From Dehalococcoidia bacterium (GTDB lineage: Bacteria > Chloroflexota > Dehalococcoidia > SM23-28-2 > RBG-16-64-32): a stretch of 22,334 bases of DNA. Shown here one piece after another: positions 14,703-21,804 of the stretch. The number at the start of each line of letters is the position of its first letter. Positions within the stretch are counted from its first letter, which is position 1. Under the pieces are notes generated by a model. The model saw only the letters and a program-made list of their open reading frames with translations, had not been told where the DNA came from and made no database searches. The stretch spans positions 1-22,334 of the forward strand of contig JAUYGU010000097.1 in assembly GCA_030690405.1 (NCBI GenBank). The letters run 5' to 3'. Both the position numbers and the translations under genes were made by a program.

Positions 14703-15434
14703 ATGCCTGACCTCGGCCGCCTGAGGCGCGACCGGCTGCCCCACGCCCTGCCGGCGACCTCGCCGTTGTACCCGCCGCCGCCGTGGTCCCTGCCGGGCGC
14801 CCGCACGCTGAAGGTGGTGTTCGAGACGGATGCAGAGACGGCGCTGAACTGGCTGCCGCCGAGCCTGGGCCGCACCTCTCCGGCGTACGGCATCATCACC
14901 GCCACTCACTACCCGGAGAGCCCCATCGGGCCGTTCTCCCTGGCGGCGCAGTACATCGGCTGCCGCGCCCGCATGTTCATCCGCGCGTTCGCGCTGCACG
15001 CGGTCGCGGACAGCGCGCGGGCGGTAGTGGCGCTGCGGGAGCTGTGGGGCTACCCGGCGACCCTCGGCAGCGTACGCCTCCGCGCGGGGCCACGGTCCGC
15101 CCGCGCAACCATCGCCGCCGGCGGGCAGGCCCTCACCGACCTGCGCCTGAGCGACGGCGAGCCGTGCGATCCCGCCCTGATACGCTTCGACCCCGTCCTC
15201 AACCTCCGCTTGATCAGCAGCATCCAGCCGGGCAAGCGCCACGCGCTGCTGGAGATGGTCCAGCTCGACCCCGATTACACGATAGCGGATGCCGTCCGCG
15301 GGCGGCCTCACCTGGCGTACCCGGCCGCGGAAGGGAACCCCTGGCGCCTGCTGCCAGCGCTGAGCATGATCTCGGCGGCGTACACCGTCGGGGATACGGA
15401 GCTGCCGCTGGCGCGTTTCGTCATGCCTTACTGA
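14703..15434 (+). CDS. Acetoacetate decarboxylase superfamily protein lacking the catalytic lysine
   Basis: 243 residues. The barrel-like ADC fold is suggested by PLYPPPPWSLPGA at the start, AYGIITATHYPESPIGPFSLAA, and RELWGYPATLGSVRLRAG. In true decarboxylases the last segment reads like RELSAYPKKLG, and the second lysine forms the Schiff base with substrate. Here the two lysines are Ala119 and Thr120, so Schiff-base decarboxylation looks impossible; a binding or different catalytic role is more likely. It follows the LLM oxidoreductase by 18 nt and may act on the same compound. Start ATG at 14703 has no ribosome site, suggesting coupling. Confidence 0.78.
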   Translation: MPDLGRLRRDRLPHALPATSPLYPPPPWSLPGARTLKVVFETDAETALNWLPPSLGRTSPAYGIITATHYPESPIGPFSLAAQYIGCRARMFIRAFALHAVADSARAVVALRELWGYPATLGSVRLRAGPRSARATIAAGGQALTDLRLSDGEPCDPALIRFDPVLNLRLISSIQPGKRHALLEMVQLDPDYTIADAVRGRPHLAYPAAEGNPWRLLPALSMISAAYTVGDTELPLARFVMPY

Positions 15435-15520
15435 CGGGGCCGGCCGCCGGCGGGACGCGCCGCGGCAGGCGGCCCAGCCGAAATGCACGCCACCTTTACG
15501 GTTTTTCTATCGGCACCCCA
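15435..15520. other. GC-rich gap after the decarboxylase-like gene
   Basis: Contains complementary GGCCGCC and GGCGGCC blocks around 15441-15473 that could form a strong hairpin, and a TTTTT run at 15502-15506. The spacing is too long for a classical terminator, so termination here is only suggested. Confidence 0.3.
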
Positions 15521-15549
15521 TTGACAGGTCCGCGGGCCCAGCCTATGAT
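15521..15549 (+). promoter_or_regulatory. Strong sigma-70-type promoter of the lipoprotein operon
   Basis: Perfect TTGACA (15521-15526), a 17-nt spacer, and TATGAT (15544-15549). This is the best promoter match in the window. Transcription should start near 15556, giving a leader of about 250 nt before the ATG at 15809. Confidence 0.75.
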
Positions 15550-15555
15550 TCGCCG

Positions 15556-15808
15556 TTCATTGCCGAACGTCTTCGCCGGCCCCGTCTTTCGGTGACGCGT
15601 CCCGTTACCATGCCGGGCGGGTGGCCGCCGCGGCAAGCCCGCTCGGGCGTCTGTCTCCGCCTGTCCTTATCCCACTCGCGCTGATCCAGACCGGCCTGTC
15701 TTGGCGACCAGCGCTGCAGCGCGAACGCAGCGCCCGCCTGAGCGCGCGGAATCATTCGTCGAAATCCCTGGCTGCACGGACGGAGCGGGGCGAAGGAGGA
15801 GGAAGGCT
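15556..15808 (+). promoter_or_regulatory. Long 5' leader of the lipoprotein operon
   Basis: About 250 nt with GC-rich potential hairpins, including GCGGG/CCCGC flanking 15614-15640 and GCGCTGC/GCAGCGC (15711-15717 with 15727-15733). No known riboswitch is recognised. AAGGAGG at 15793-15799 and the following GGAAGG give a strong ribosome site for the gene at 15809. The short ATG frame at 15609 lacks its own site. Confidence 0.4.
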
Positions 15809-17863
15809 ATGGGAAAGACGTCAGCCATCGCCGCTACGCTGGCACTGGCCGGGGCAGCACTGCTGATCGTCGCCTGCGGAGGCGGCGGTCAGAAGCAGGA
15901 TGGTCCCGGCCCACCTCGCGAAACGCAGGCCATCGAAGAGCCGGAGGCGACAGCGCGGACGGTGGAGTTCACAACTCTTGCCGTTTTCGAGAGTCCTGCC
16001 GAGGCCACGGGCGAGGCGACGACGGCGCGGGTCACCGTTGGCCCCTCGGACACGGGGGAGCTGAAGGTGAGCTTCGCCGAGTCAGAAGTAGGGGGCATAG
16101 GCCCCCAGTGGCAGTCCGCCGGCTGGGCGGCCGTCGCCCTCTCCTCCCTGCTTCTGGGCATAGACCCGCGGCAGTATGAGTTTACCTTCGACCCCGGTCT
16201 CGGACTCGTCGATGGGCCCAGCGCCGGCGGCGTCAGCACCATCGCGGTCCTCGCTGCCATCCTCGGCGATGACGTCCGGGAGGAGGCCGCGATGACGGGC
16301 ACGGTGAACCCGGACGGCACCATCGGCCCCGTCGGCGGCATCCCGCACAAGATCCAGGGCGCCGCGGACGCCGGCAAGAGCCTGGTCGTGATACCGGCCA
16401 GCCAGCGATTCGACACCGATATCAACACTGGCCAAGCCGTGGACCTCGTTGATCTGGGGACATCCCTGGGCGTCGAGGTCCAGCCCGTGAGCACCGTCTA
16501 CGAGGCCTACGAGCTCCTCACCGGCAACCCCTTGCCCCGACCCGCCGGCGCCGGCTCACCCGAGATGCCCGCCGACGCCTTCAGCAAGCTAAAGGCCGCC
16601 GCCACCGAGTGGCTTGGCCGCTACCAGGCCGCCCTCAACCGCTTCCTGGCTCTCCCGGACACCCTCGGCTACGAGCAGGACATCCTGATCGCCGACCAGA
16701 TGGCAACCGACGCCGGCAACGCCCTCCGGCAGGGCCTGGCGGCCGTAGCCTACGAGCGCGCCTTCTCCGCCGCCTCTATCGCCGAGGGAGCCCTTCAAGC
16801 CGTCGCCCTCGCCGAGGCATACCTGACCGGTGGAGTGCCAGCGCTGGTGGCCGAGGTCCAGGCCCTGGCTACCGTGGAGACCCGTCGCGACGCTACCCTG
16901 GAGCGGCTGGAAGCCGAGACCCCGCGCAGCGCTACCGATGTCCTGGCCCTGACGGACGCCTACTCCAACGTCGCCATCGCCTTCGGGCTCATCAACGATG
17001 CCAGCGCACTGGTGCAGTTCTTGCAGGAGGCAGAGCTGACGGAGGATGAGGCGCTGGGCATCATCTTCTCCATCGCCACCAACTACAGCCAGGCGGACTT
17101 CTTCCTCGATGCCGCCGAGAACAACCTGGTCTATGGGCTCGGCTTCGGCCAGGCGCCGGCCCCGGACCCCGAGGTCATCACCGCAATCGCTGAGACCCTC
17201 CGCCGCGCCGCCGACGCCAACCTCGCTGTGGTGGACAGCACGATCATTGAGCCGAGGGCTGAGGCCTACGGCGTGACTCCCGAGGAGTTCAGGAACTTCC
17301 TCCTGAGTACCGATGCTGACTACGGAGCAGCCCTGGGCACCGCCAACAGTATCGATTACTTCCGCAGCACCATCACGGAGGAGCCGCAGGCTTCCATCGC
17401 CGTGCTGGGCAGCAGCCTGTCCGCCTGGGCGGAATCAGCGGTCGTCGTCGCCAAATACTATTCGCTGAAGGCGGAGTTCGACGAAAACTTCAACATCGTC
17501 AGCTTCGGCCGGGAGCGCTCCCTCTCGGACATGTTGGACCTGGCCGAAGAGAGGGCTCAAGAGCTCATCACCCTGGTGGGGGAAGAGGAGCCGGTTAGCT
17601 CCCTCTACTACCACGAGAACGCTCGCTCCTACCGGGAGGGCACCTCCGAGGACAAAATCGCGGCGCTCTTCTACAACTGGCAGGCGGCCATACTCGCCGA
17701 AGCTCTCGCTTACTTCAACGGTACCTTCGACAGCGCGATTAGCGACGTGGGCGCCTCGCCCCTCTGGGAGTGGGGCGCGGCCAGCGTGGCCCCCGCCGGC
17801 GACGGCGACAGCGAACCCGGCTCTGGCGAGACGACACCAACTTCCACGCCAACTCCCGACTGA
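15809..17863 (+). CDS. Lipoprotein with an S16 (Lon-type) Ser-Lys protease domain, paralogue 1
   Basis: 684 residues. Signal peptide II with Cys23 in LLIVACGG. Residues about 50-200 are a Lon-type proteolytic domain: VDGPSAGG with Ser138, MTGTVNPDGTIGPVGGIP, and Lys181. The Ser-Lys distance of 43 equals that of E. coli Lon (679/722). There is no AAA+ domain. This resembles stand-alone archaeal S16-like proteins (COG1750 type, from memory). The rest (about 255-665) is helical, with Ala-rich segments and blocks such as LTDAYSNVAIAFG and YYHENARSYREGT, ending in a Thr/Pro tail (GETTPTSTPTPD). Expected outside the cytoplasmic membrane. Start chosen for its ribosome site and signal peptide. First gene of a three-gene operon. 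Confidence 0.85.
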   Translation: MGKTSAIAATLALAGAALLIVACGGGGQKQDGPGPPRETQAIEEPEATARTVEFTTLAVFESPAEATGEATTARVTVGPSDTGELKVSFAESEVGGIGPQWQSAGWAAVALSSLLLGIDPRQYEFTFDPGLGLVDGPSAGGVSTIAVLAAILGDDVREEAAMTGTVNPDGTIGPVGGIPHKIQGAADAGKSLVVIPASQRFDTDINTGQAVDLVDLGTSLGVEVQPVSTVYEAYELLTGNPLPRPAGAGSPEMPADAFSKLKAAATEWLGRYQAALNRFLALPDTLGYEQDILIADQMATDAGNALRQGLAAVAYERAFSAASIAEGALQAVALAEAYLTGGVPALVAEVQALATVETRRDATLERLEAETPRSATDVLALTDAYSNVAIAFGLINDASALVQFLQEAELTEDEALGIIFSIATNYSQADFFLDAAENNLVYGLGFGQAPAPDPEVITAIAETLRRAADANLAVVDSTIIEPRAEAYGVTPEEFRNFLLSTDADYGAALGTANSIDYFRSTITEEPQASIAVLGSSLSAWAESAVVVAKYYSLKAEFDENFNIVSFGRERSLSDMLDLAEERAQELITLVGEEEPVSSLYYHENARSYREGTSEDKIAALFYNWQAAILAEALAYFNGTFDSAISDVGASPLWEWGAASVAPAGDGDSEPGSGETTPTSTPTPD

Positions 17864-17897
17864 CCCGCTCGGCCGGGGGCAAGGAGGCAGACTTGAG
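17748..17897 (+). repeat. Homogenised tail-plus-junction repeat, copy A
   Basis: The last part of paralogue 1, its stop, the intergenic spacer and the next gene's ribosome site. It matches 19834-19978 almost base for base: one run of about 55 bp (17749-17803) is identical, then a short variable patch, then about 70 bp differing at only a few positions. Most of the two genes is far more diverged. Confidence 0.85.
17881..17887 (+). promoter_or_regulatory. Ribosome binding site fixing the TTG start of paralogue 2
   Basis: AAGGAGG with 5-nt spacing to TTG at 17893. This choice gives a proper lipoprotein signal peptide; there is no nearby in-frame ATG. Confidence 0.8.
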
Positions 17898-19944
17898 AAG
17901 CGCCCACGCCCCGGCCGCCGCGGCCCTGGCTGCCGCGGTGCTCCTGCTGGCCGTCTGCGGAGGCAGCGCCTCCAAGCCAGGGCAGGAGGGACCCGGACCG
18001 CCGCGCGAGACCCAGGCGATCGAGGAGGGGGATCCGACAGCGCGGACGGTGGAAGTGGCCGCCCTCGCCGTCAGCCAGGGCCCCGATGGGTACACCGGCG
18101 AAGCGATCGCCGACAGGATTACGGTGGGACCGTCGGAGACGGGAGAGATGAAGGTGAGCTTCGCGGAGACCGAGGTGTCGGGCATAGGACCGTCGCTATC
18201 GGCGTCCGGCTGGACGGCAGTCGCGCTGGCTTCGCTCCTGCTGGGGATCGACCCGCGGCAGTACGAATTCAAGTTTGAGCCTGAGGGTGGTTACGTTGAC
18301 GGCAACAGCAGCAGCGGCCTCTACACGGTGGGCGTTCTCGCCGCCATCCTGGGAGAGGATATCGACCCGGACACGGCGATGACCGCCGGAATCAACCCGG
18401 ACGGCACCATCGGCCCGGTGGGAGGCATACCCCAGAAGATCAAGGGGGCCGCCGAGGCCGGGAAGAAGGCGGTGATCATTCCGGCGATGCAGCGGTTTGA
18501 CGCTGACCTCAACACCGGTGAGTCGGTGGACCTGGTGGAGCTAGGCGCATCCCTCGGCCTCGAGGTGAAACCGGTCAGCACCGTCTACGAGGCGTACGAG
18601 ATACTCACCGGCTCGGAACTTCCCCAGCCCTCAGCCATGGGGACGCCCCAGATGCCGGGCAACGCGTTCGGCAAGCTGAAAGCGGCGACGACCGAATGGC
18701 TGGGCCGCTACGAAGCCGCGGTGAACCGCTTCTTGGCGCTGCCGGAGACGCTGGGCCTTGAAGACGACATCTTTGTGGCCACCCAGTACGCTGCCGCCGC
18801 CAACAGCTCCCTTGAGCTGGGCCTGGCGGCCGTCGCCTACGAGAGGGCGTCCACCGCCGCCTCCCTCGCTGAAGGAGCACTGCAGGCGGTGACTCTGGCC
18901 GAGGCGTACGTGAACAGCGGCATCGAAGGGCTGGTGGAGGAGGTGCAGGCGCTGCCTTCGGCCGAGACGCGTCTGGCCGCGACGCTGCAGCGGCTGGAGT
19001 CCGAGCCGCCGCGCAGCGCCACCGACCTGCTCGCCTTGACCGACGCCTATTCCAACGCCGCCATCGCCTTCGGGCTCGCCAGCGACGCCGGCGCGCTGCT
19101 GCAATTCCCCCAGGAGACCGAGATGACGGAGGATGAGGCGCTGGGCCTCATCCTGAGCATCGCCAGGGATTATGCGAAGGCGGACTCCTACTTGAACGCC
19201 GCCGAGAACAACCTGGTGTACGGGTTCGGCCTCGGGGAGTCGCCGCCGCCGGAGCCGGAGGCCGTCAGGGCGATCGCCGAGACCGTCCGCCGGGCCGCCG
19301 ACGCCAACCTTGCCCTGATCGACGGGTTGATCCTTGAGCGGGAGGCGGAGGCGGCGGGCGTGACCGCCGACGCGGTGAGGAAGTCCTTCGTCAGCAACGA
19401 TGCGAACTACGGCGCCGCTCTGGGCGCCGTCGCCAGCACGGCCTACTTCCGGAACACGATCAAGGAAGAGACCCAGGCGTCGGTCGCGATGCTGGGCAGC
19501 GGCCTCCTGGCCTGGGGCGAATCGGCCGCGGTGCTGGCCAAGTACTACTCCCTGGACGCTCAGCTCGACGAGGGGTTTAACGTGGTGGGATTTGGTCGCG
19601 AACGCGCCCTTTCGGACATGCTGGAGCTGGCCGACGAACGGGCCGCGAACGTCATCTCGCTCGTGGCGGACGAGGAGCCGGTTAGTGCCCTCTACTACCA
19701 CGAGAACGCCGCCTCTTACCGGGAGGGCACGGCGCAGGACAAGGTGACGTCGCTCTTCTATAACTGGCAGGCCGCTGTTTTTGGCGAGGCGCTGGCGTAC
19801 TTCACCGGTACCTTCGACAGCGCCATAAGCGAGGCGGGCGCCTCGCCCCTCTGGGAGTGGGGCGCGGCCAGCGTGGCCCCCGCCGGCGCCGGCGCAAGCG
19901 AGGACGGCGAGACGACACCAACTTCCACGCCAACTCCCGACTGA
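17893..19944 (+). CDS. Lipoprotein with an S16 (Lon-type) Ser-Lys protease domain, paralogue 2
   Basis: 683 residues, same plan as its upstream neighbour: signal peptide with Cys22 (LLLAVCGG; Val before Cys is unusual), the shared GPGPPRETQAIEE linker, an S16 domain, a long helical region and the same Thr/Pro tail. Ser139 and Lys182 keep the 43-residue spacing, but the canonical GPSAGG around the serine is GNSSSG, so activity may be altered. The helical region is closely related to paralogue 1 along its length (SATDLLALTDAYSNAAIAFG, YYHENAASYREGT). Start is TTG, set by a perfect ribosome site. The spacer from the upstream stop is only 29 nt, so the genes are co-transcribed. It arose by tandem duplication. 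Confidence 0.85.
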   Translation: MRSAHAPAAAALAAAVLLLAVCGGSASKPGQEGPGPPRETQAIEEGDPTARTVEVAALAVSQGPDGYTGEAIADRITVGPSETGEMKVSFAETEVSGIGPSLSASGWTAVALASLLLGIDPRQYEFKFEPEGGYVDGNSSSGLYTVGVLAAILGEDIDPDTAMTAGINPDGTIGPVGGIPQKIKGAAEAGKKAVIIPAMQRFDADLNTGESVDLVELGASLGLEVKPVSTVYEAYEILTGSELPQPSAMGTPQMPGNAFGKLKAATTEWLGRYEAAVNRFLALPETLGLEDDIFVATQYAAAANSSLELGLAAVAYERASTAASLAEGALQAVTLAEAYVNSGIEGLVEEVQALPSAETRLAATLQRLESEPPRSATDLLALTDAYSNAAIAFGLASDAGALLQFPQETEMTEDEALGLILSIARDYAKADSYLNAAENNLVYGFGLGESPPPEPEAVRAIAETVRRAADANLALIDGLILEREAEAAGVTADAVRKSFVSNDANYGAALGAVASTAYFRNTIKEETQASVAMLGSGLLAWGESAAVLAKYYSLDAQLDEGFNVVGFGRERALSDMLELADERAANVISLVADEEPVSALYYHENAASYREGTAQDKVTSLFYNWQAAVFGEALAYFTGTFDSAISEAGASPLWEWGAASVAPAGAGASEDGETTPTSTPTPD

Positions 19945-19978
19945 CCCGCCCGGTCGAGGGCAAGGAGGCAGACTTGAC
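19834..19978 (+). repeat. Homogenised tail-plus-junction repeat, copy B
   Basis: Second copy of the segment at 17748-17897: end of paralogue 2, stop, spacer, and ribosome site/TTG of the third gene. The spacers differ at a handful of bases (for example CTCGGCCGGGGG versus CCCGGTCGAGGG). Confidence 0.85.
19962..19968 (+). promoter_or_regulatory. Ribosome binding site fixing the TTG start of the third lipoprotein
   Basis: AAGGAGG with 5-nt spacing to TTG at 19974, a copy of the arrangement before paralogue 2. Confidence 0.8.
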
Positions 19979-20465
19979 AAGGACTCACGCGGCGGCCGCC
20001 GCCGGTTTCCTGGCGGTGCTGGTGTTGGCCGCCGCCACCGCAGGCTGCGGAGGGTCGAAGGGCCCGGGCGGCGGCGCCGGCCCGCCGCAGTCGGCAGCGC
20101 CTGTGGAGTTCGTCGGCAACTGGCGGGTGTACTCCGAAACGCTGTTCTACGACGCCGGCGGCAGCGGAGGCAGCGACTCCAGCGCCTCGACAACACGGGG
20201 GCTGAGCCTGAACGACGATGGGACATGGGAGTTCGGCAGCTCGAACGGGGCGTGGCAGATCACCACCATCGACGCCGGCGACTGGAGTCGCTGGGGCGTG
20301 GAGGAGTACGGCCCGCAGCGAAAGATAGTCCTGGAAGGCTGGAACGGCGACGTTGGGGACGGTCCCATCGAGGAGTCAGAAGCGGGCGCGGACTTCCTGT
20401 GGGTTATCTACCGCGTGGACGAACCGAGTCCCGGCGTGGTGCAGATGAAGTTCGGGCACCCGTAG
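19974..20465 (+). CDS. Small hypothetical lipoprotein, third gene of the operon
   Basis: 163 residues from a TTG start. Hydrophobic signal segment ending ATAGCGG (Cys at about residue 23), then a Gly/Pro linker GPGGGAGPPQSA that echoes GPGPPRETQA of the two larger lipoproteins. The mature part begins EFVGNWRVYSE and contains LSLNDDGTWEFGSSNGAW and VIYRVDEPSPGVVQMKFGHP, a pattern of beta strands suggesting a small beta-barrel or lipocalin-like domain; this is inference only. The shared ribosome site, start codon and linker suggest its 5' end was copied from the duplication that made its neighbours. It probably works with them at the membrane surface. Stop TAG. Confidence 0.72.
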   Translation: MTRTHAAAAAGFLAVLVLAAATAGCGGSKGPGGGAGPPQSAAPVEFVGNWRVYSETLFYDAGGSGGSDSSASTTRGLSLNDDGTWEFGSSNGAWQITTIDAGDWSRWGVEEYGPQRKIVLEGWNGDVGDGPIEESEAGADFLWVIYRVDEPSPGVVQMKFGHP

Positions 20466-20480
20466 CGCGCCCACAAGAAA

Positions 20481-20507
20481 GGGCTCCCGGACCTGCTCCG
20501 GAAGCCC
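20481..20507 (-). terminator. Intrinsic terminator between convergent genes
   Basis: Stem GGGCT/AGCCC plus CCGGA/TCCGG with one mismatch and a 5-nt loop. On the minus strand it is followed by TTTCTTGTG, so it best serves the ferritin-like gene (ending at 20541). It may also stop the lipoprotein operon from the other side, where the T-run is poor. Confidence 0.7.
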
Positions 20508-20540
20508 CTCTGTGTAGCCTTGTCGCGGGCGCGCGGGACG

Positions 20541-21626
20541 CTAGTTGGGCGCCGGGTCCAGGAACTGGCGAAGCATCGGGTACATCCGCTCGCGGCGGTC
20601 GCCGAGACCGACTACCGTGAGGCGGTGCATGTACTCGTTCACTCGCTTCCTCTGGACGGCTATCGACATCTCGAGCCCCCTGTCGAAGTTCTTGACGCCG
20701 CCGCCCATGAGGATCGCCAGCGCCTCGAACAGGACGAAGCCTGAGGCCTCATCCGTGGGGTCAGGCGCTAGGGTAGACTCGACCTTGTCCAGGTAGTGGT
20801 GGATCTCCTCACGGCGCCAGGGTTCGGTATCCATGACGTGCTTGAGGTGCATGACGCCGAAGCCCAGGTGGCGGGACTCGTCCTGGCCGCAGAGCCGGAA
20901 GATTCGCTTCTCGGCTTCGTTCTGGCCGATGTACTCGCCCATGCGGAACAGCGACTGGACGAAGCCTTCAGCGGCCACGTGCATAATGGCGGACATTTCG
21001 GTGAAGTCCTTGGCCTCGATGATCACGCGGAGGCCGTCCTGCGGGAGTGAGGAGAGGAGGCCGCCGCCGTTGGCCAGGGCGCGCTTGCGGAACACGTCCA
21101 GATGGCGCGCCTCGTCCATGATCTGGGAGAGGAGGAAGAGCTTGACCTCGTGGTGCTCGCTGTTTATCTGGGGGAGCCACTGAGCAGGCGTGTCGCCGGC
21201 GATGAACTCGACCTCGGTCAGGAAGGTGGCGAGCTGGCACATCGCCCGCTCCATGTCGTCTGGAAGGGGCTCGATGCTGTCCCAGGGGATGTCGGTGGCG
21301 GAGGACCACTGGCGCTGGACGGCCTCCTCGTAGAGGAGGCGAGAGTTCGCCGAATAGGTGTCCGCCCGGCCGGCATAGGTGACGGGTAGGCGGGGCGCGT
21401 CGGGCCGGGCGAAGGCGCCGCGGGGCTTCAGGCTGCGGTTGTCCGTGTGCTCCGGCACGTCCCCGTAGGGGCCGATCTCGATCTCGTCCAGGGTGAGGCC
21501 ACGCTTGCCGGGCTTGGCGCGCATGCCCCAGTGACTCTCCTCTCCCAGGTTGAGCCAGCTCAGGTCCAGCTGGGGGACCTCCATTTCGCTCCGAAGCTTC
21601 TGCAACATATCAACGTCAATAGCCAT
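20541..21626 (-). CDS. Ferritin-like diiron protein (R2/N-oxygenase-like)
   Basis: 361 residues, cytoplasmic. The centre is a four-helix bundle with a full set of likely diiron ligands: Glu in LTEVEF (138 or 140), Glu172 and His175 in DEARH, Glu220 in AAEGF, and Glu250 and His253 in DESRH. Two ExxRH motifs in this order are typical of the ferritin-like superfamily that includes ribonucleotide reductase R2, R2-like oxidases and AurF/CmlI-type N-oxygenases. The exact reaction is unknown; oxidation of a small molecule or lipid is most likely. GGAGG lies 8 nt before the ATG. It is divergent from a TetR gene and has an operator-like palindrome 37 nt upstream, so it is probably repressed until a ligand appears. 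Confidence 0.82.
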   Translation of the reverse strand: MAIDVDMLQKLRSEMEVPQLDLSWLNLGEESHWGMRAKPGKRGLTLDEIEIGPYGDVPEHTDNRSLKPRGAFARPDAPRLPVTYAGRADTYSANSRLLYEEAVQRQWSSATDIPWDSIEPLPDDMERAMCQLATFLTEVEFIAGDTPAQWLPQINSEHHEVKLFLLSQIMDEARHLDVFRKRALANGGGLLSSLPQDGLRVIIEAKDFTEMSAIMHVAAEGFVQSLFRMGEYIGQNEAEKRIFRLCGQDESRHLGFGVMHLKHVMDTEPWRREEIHHYLDKVESTLAPDPTDEASGFVLFEALAILMGGGVKNFDRGLEMSIAVQRKRVNEYMHRLTVVGLGDRRERMYPMLRQFLDPAPN

Positions 21627-21662
21627 GCGATAAACCTCCGAGGGATGGATGGCGGCCCGTCG

Positions 21663-21684
21663 TAAATTAGCAAGTGCTAAGTTA
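21663..21684. promoter_or_regulatory. Operator-like palindrome upstream of the diiron gene
   Basis: TAAATTAGCA (21663-21672), AG, TGCTAAGTTA (21675-21684): two 10-bp half-sites matching at 9 of 10 positions, with a perfect TTAGCA/TGCTAA core. It overlaps the likely promoter of the minus-strand gene (TAATTT on that strand). It is the expected kind of target for the adjacent TetR protein. Confidence 0.65.
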
Positions 21685-21744
21685 GGTCATTTGTAGCACG
21701 GGGCGGCGGCCCTGTCAAGCTGCGGGCGGTGTCCGCGGGCGCTA

Positions 21745-21774
21745 TTGACCGCGGCGGAGCGGCGATGCTAAGTT
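21745..21774 (+). promoter_or_regulatory. Promoter of the TetR gene with an embedded operator half-site
   Basis: TTGACC (21745-21750), an 18-nt spacer, TAAGTT (21769-21774). TGCTAAGTT at 21766-21774 repeats the 9 bases at 21675-21683 of the main palindrome, suggesting autoregulation. Confidence 0.45.
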
Positions 21775-21804
21775 GCAGACACCTTCTCCGGACTAATCGT
21801 ACGA

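Noticed and set aside
13044..15488. An 814-codon open frame on the minus strand
   Set aside because: It is antisense to alpha-galactosidase, the LLM oxidoreductase and the decarboxylase-like gene, all with clear motifs. Its product is low-complexity Arg/Ala/Gly-rich, as expected for GC-rich shadow frames.
15609..15700. Short upstream open frame in the lipoprotein leader
   Set aside because: It starts with ATG but has no ribosome site and no conserved feature; a leader peptide cannot be supported from sequence alone.
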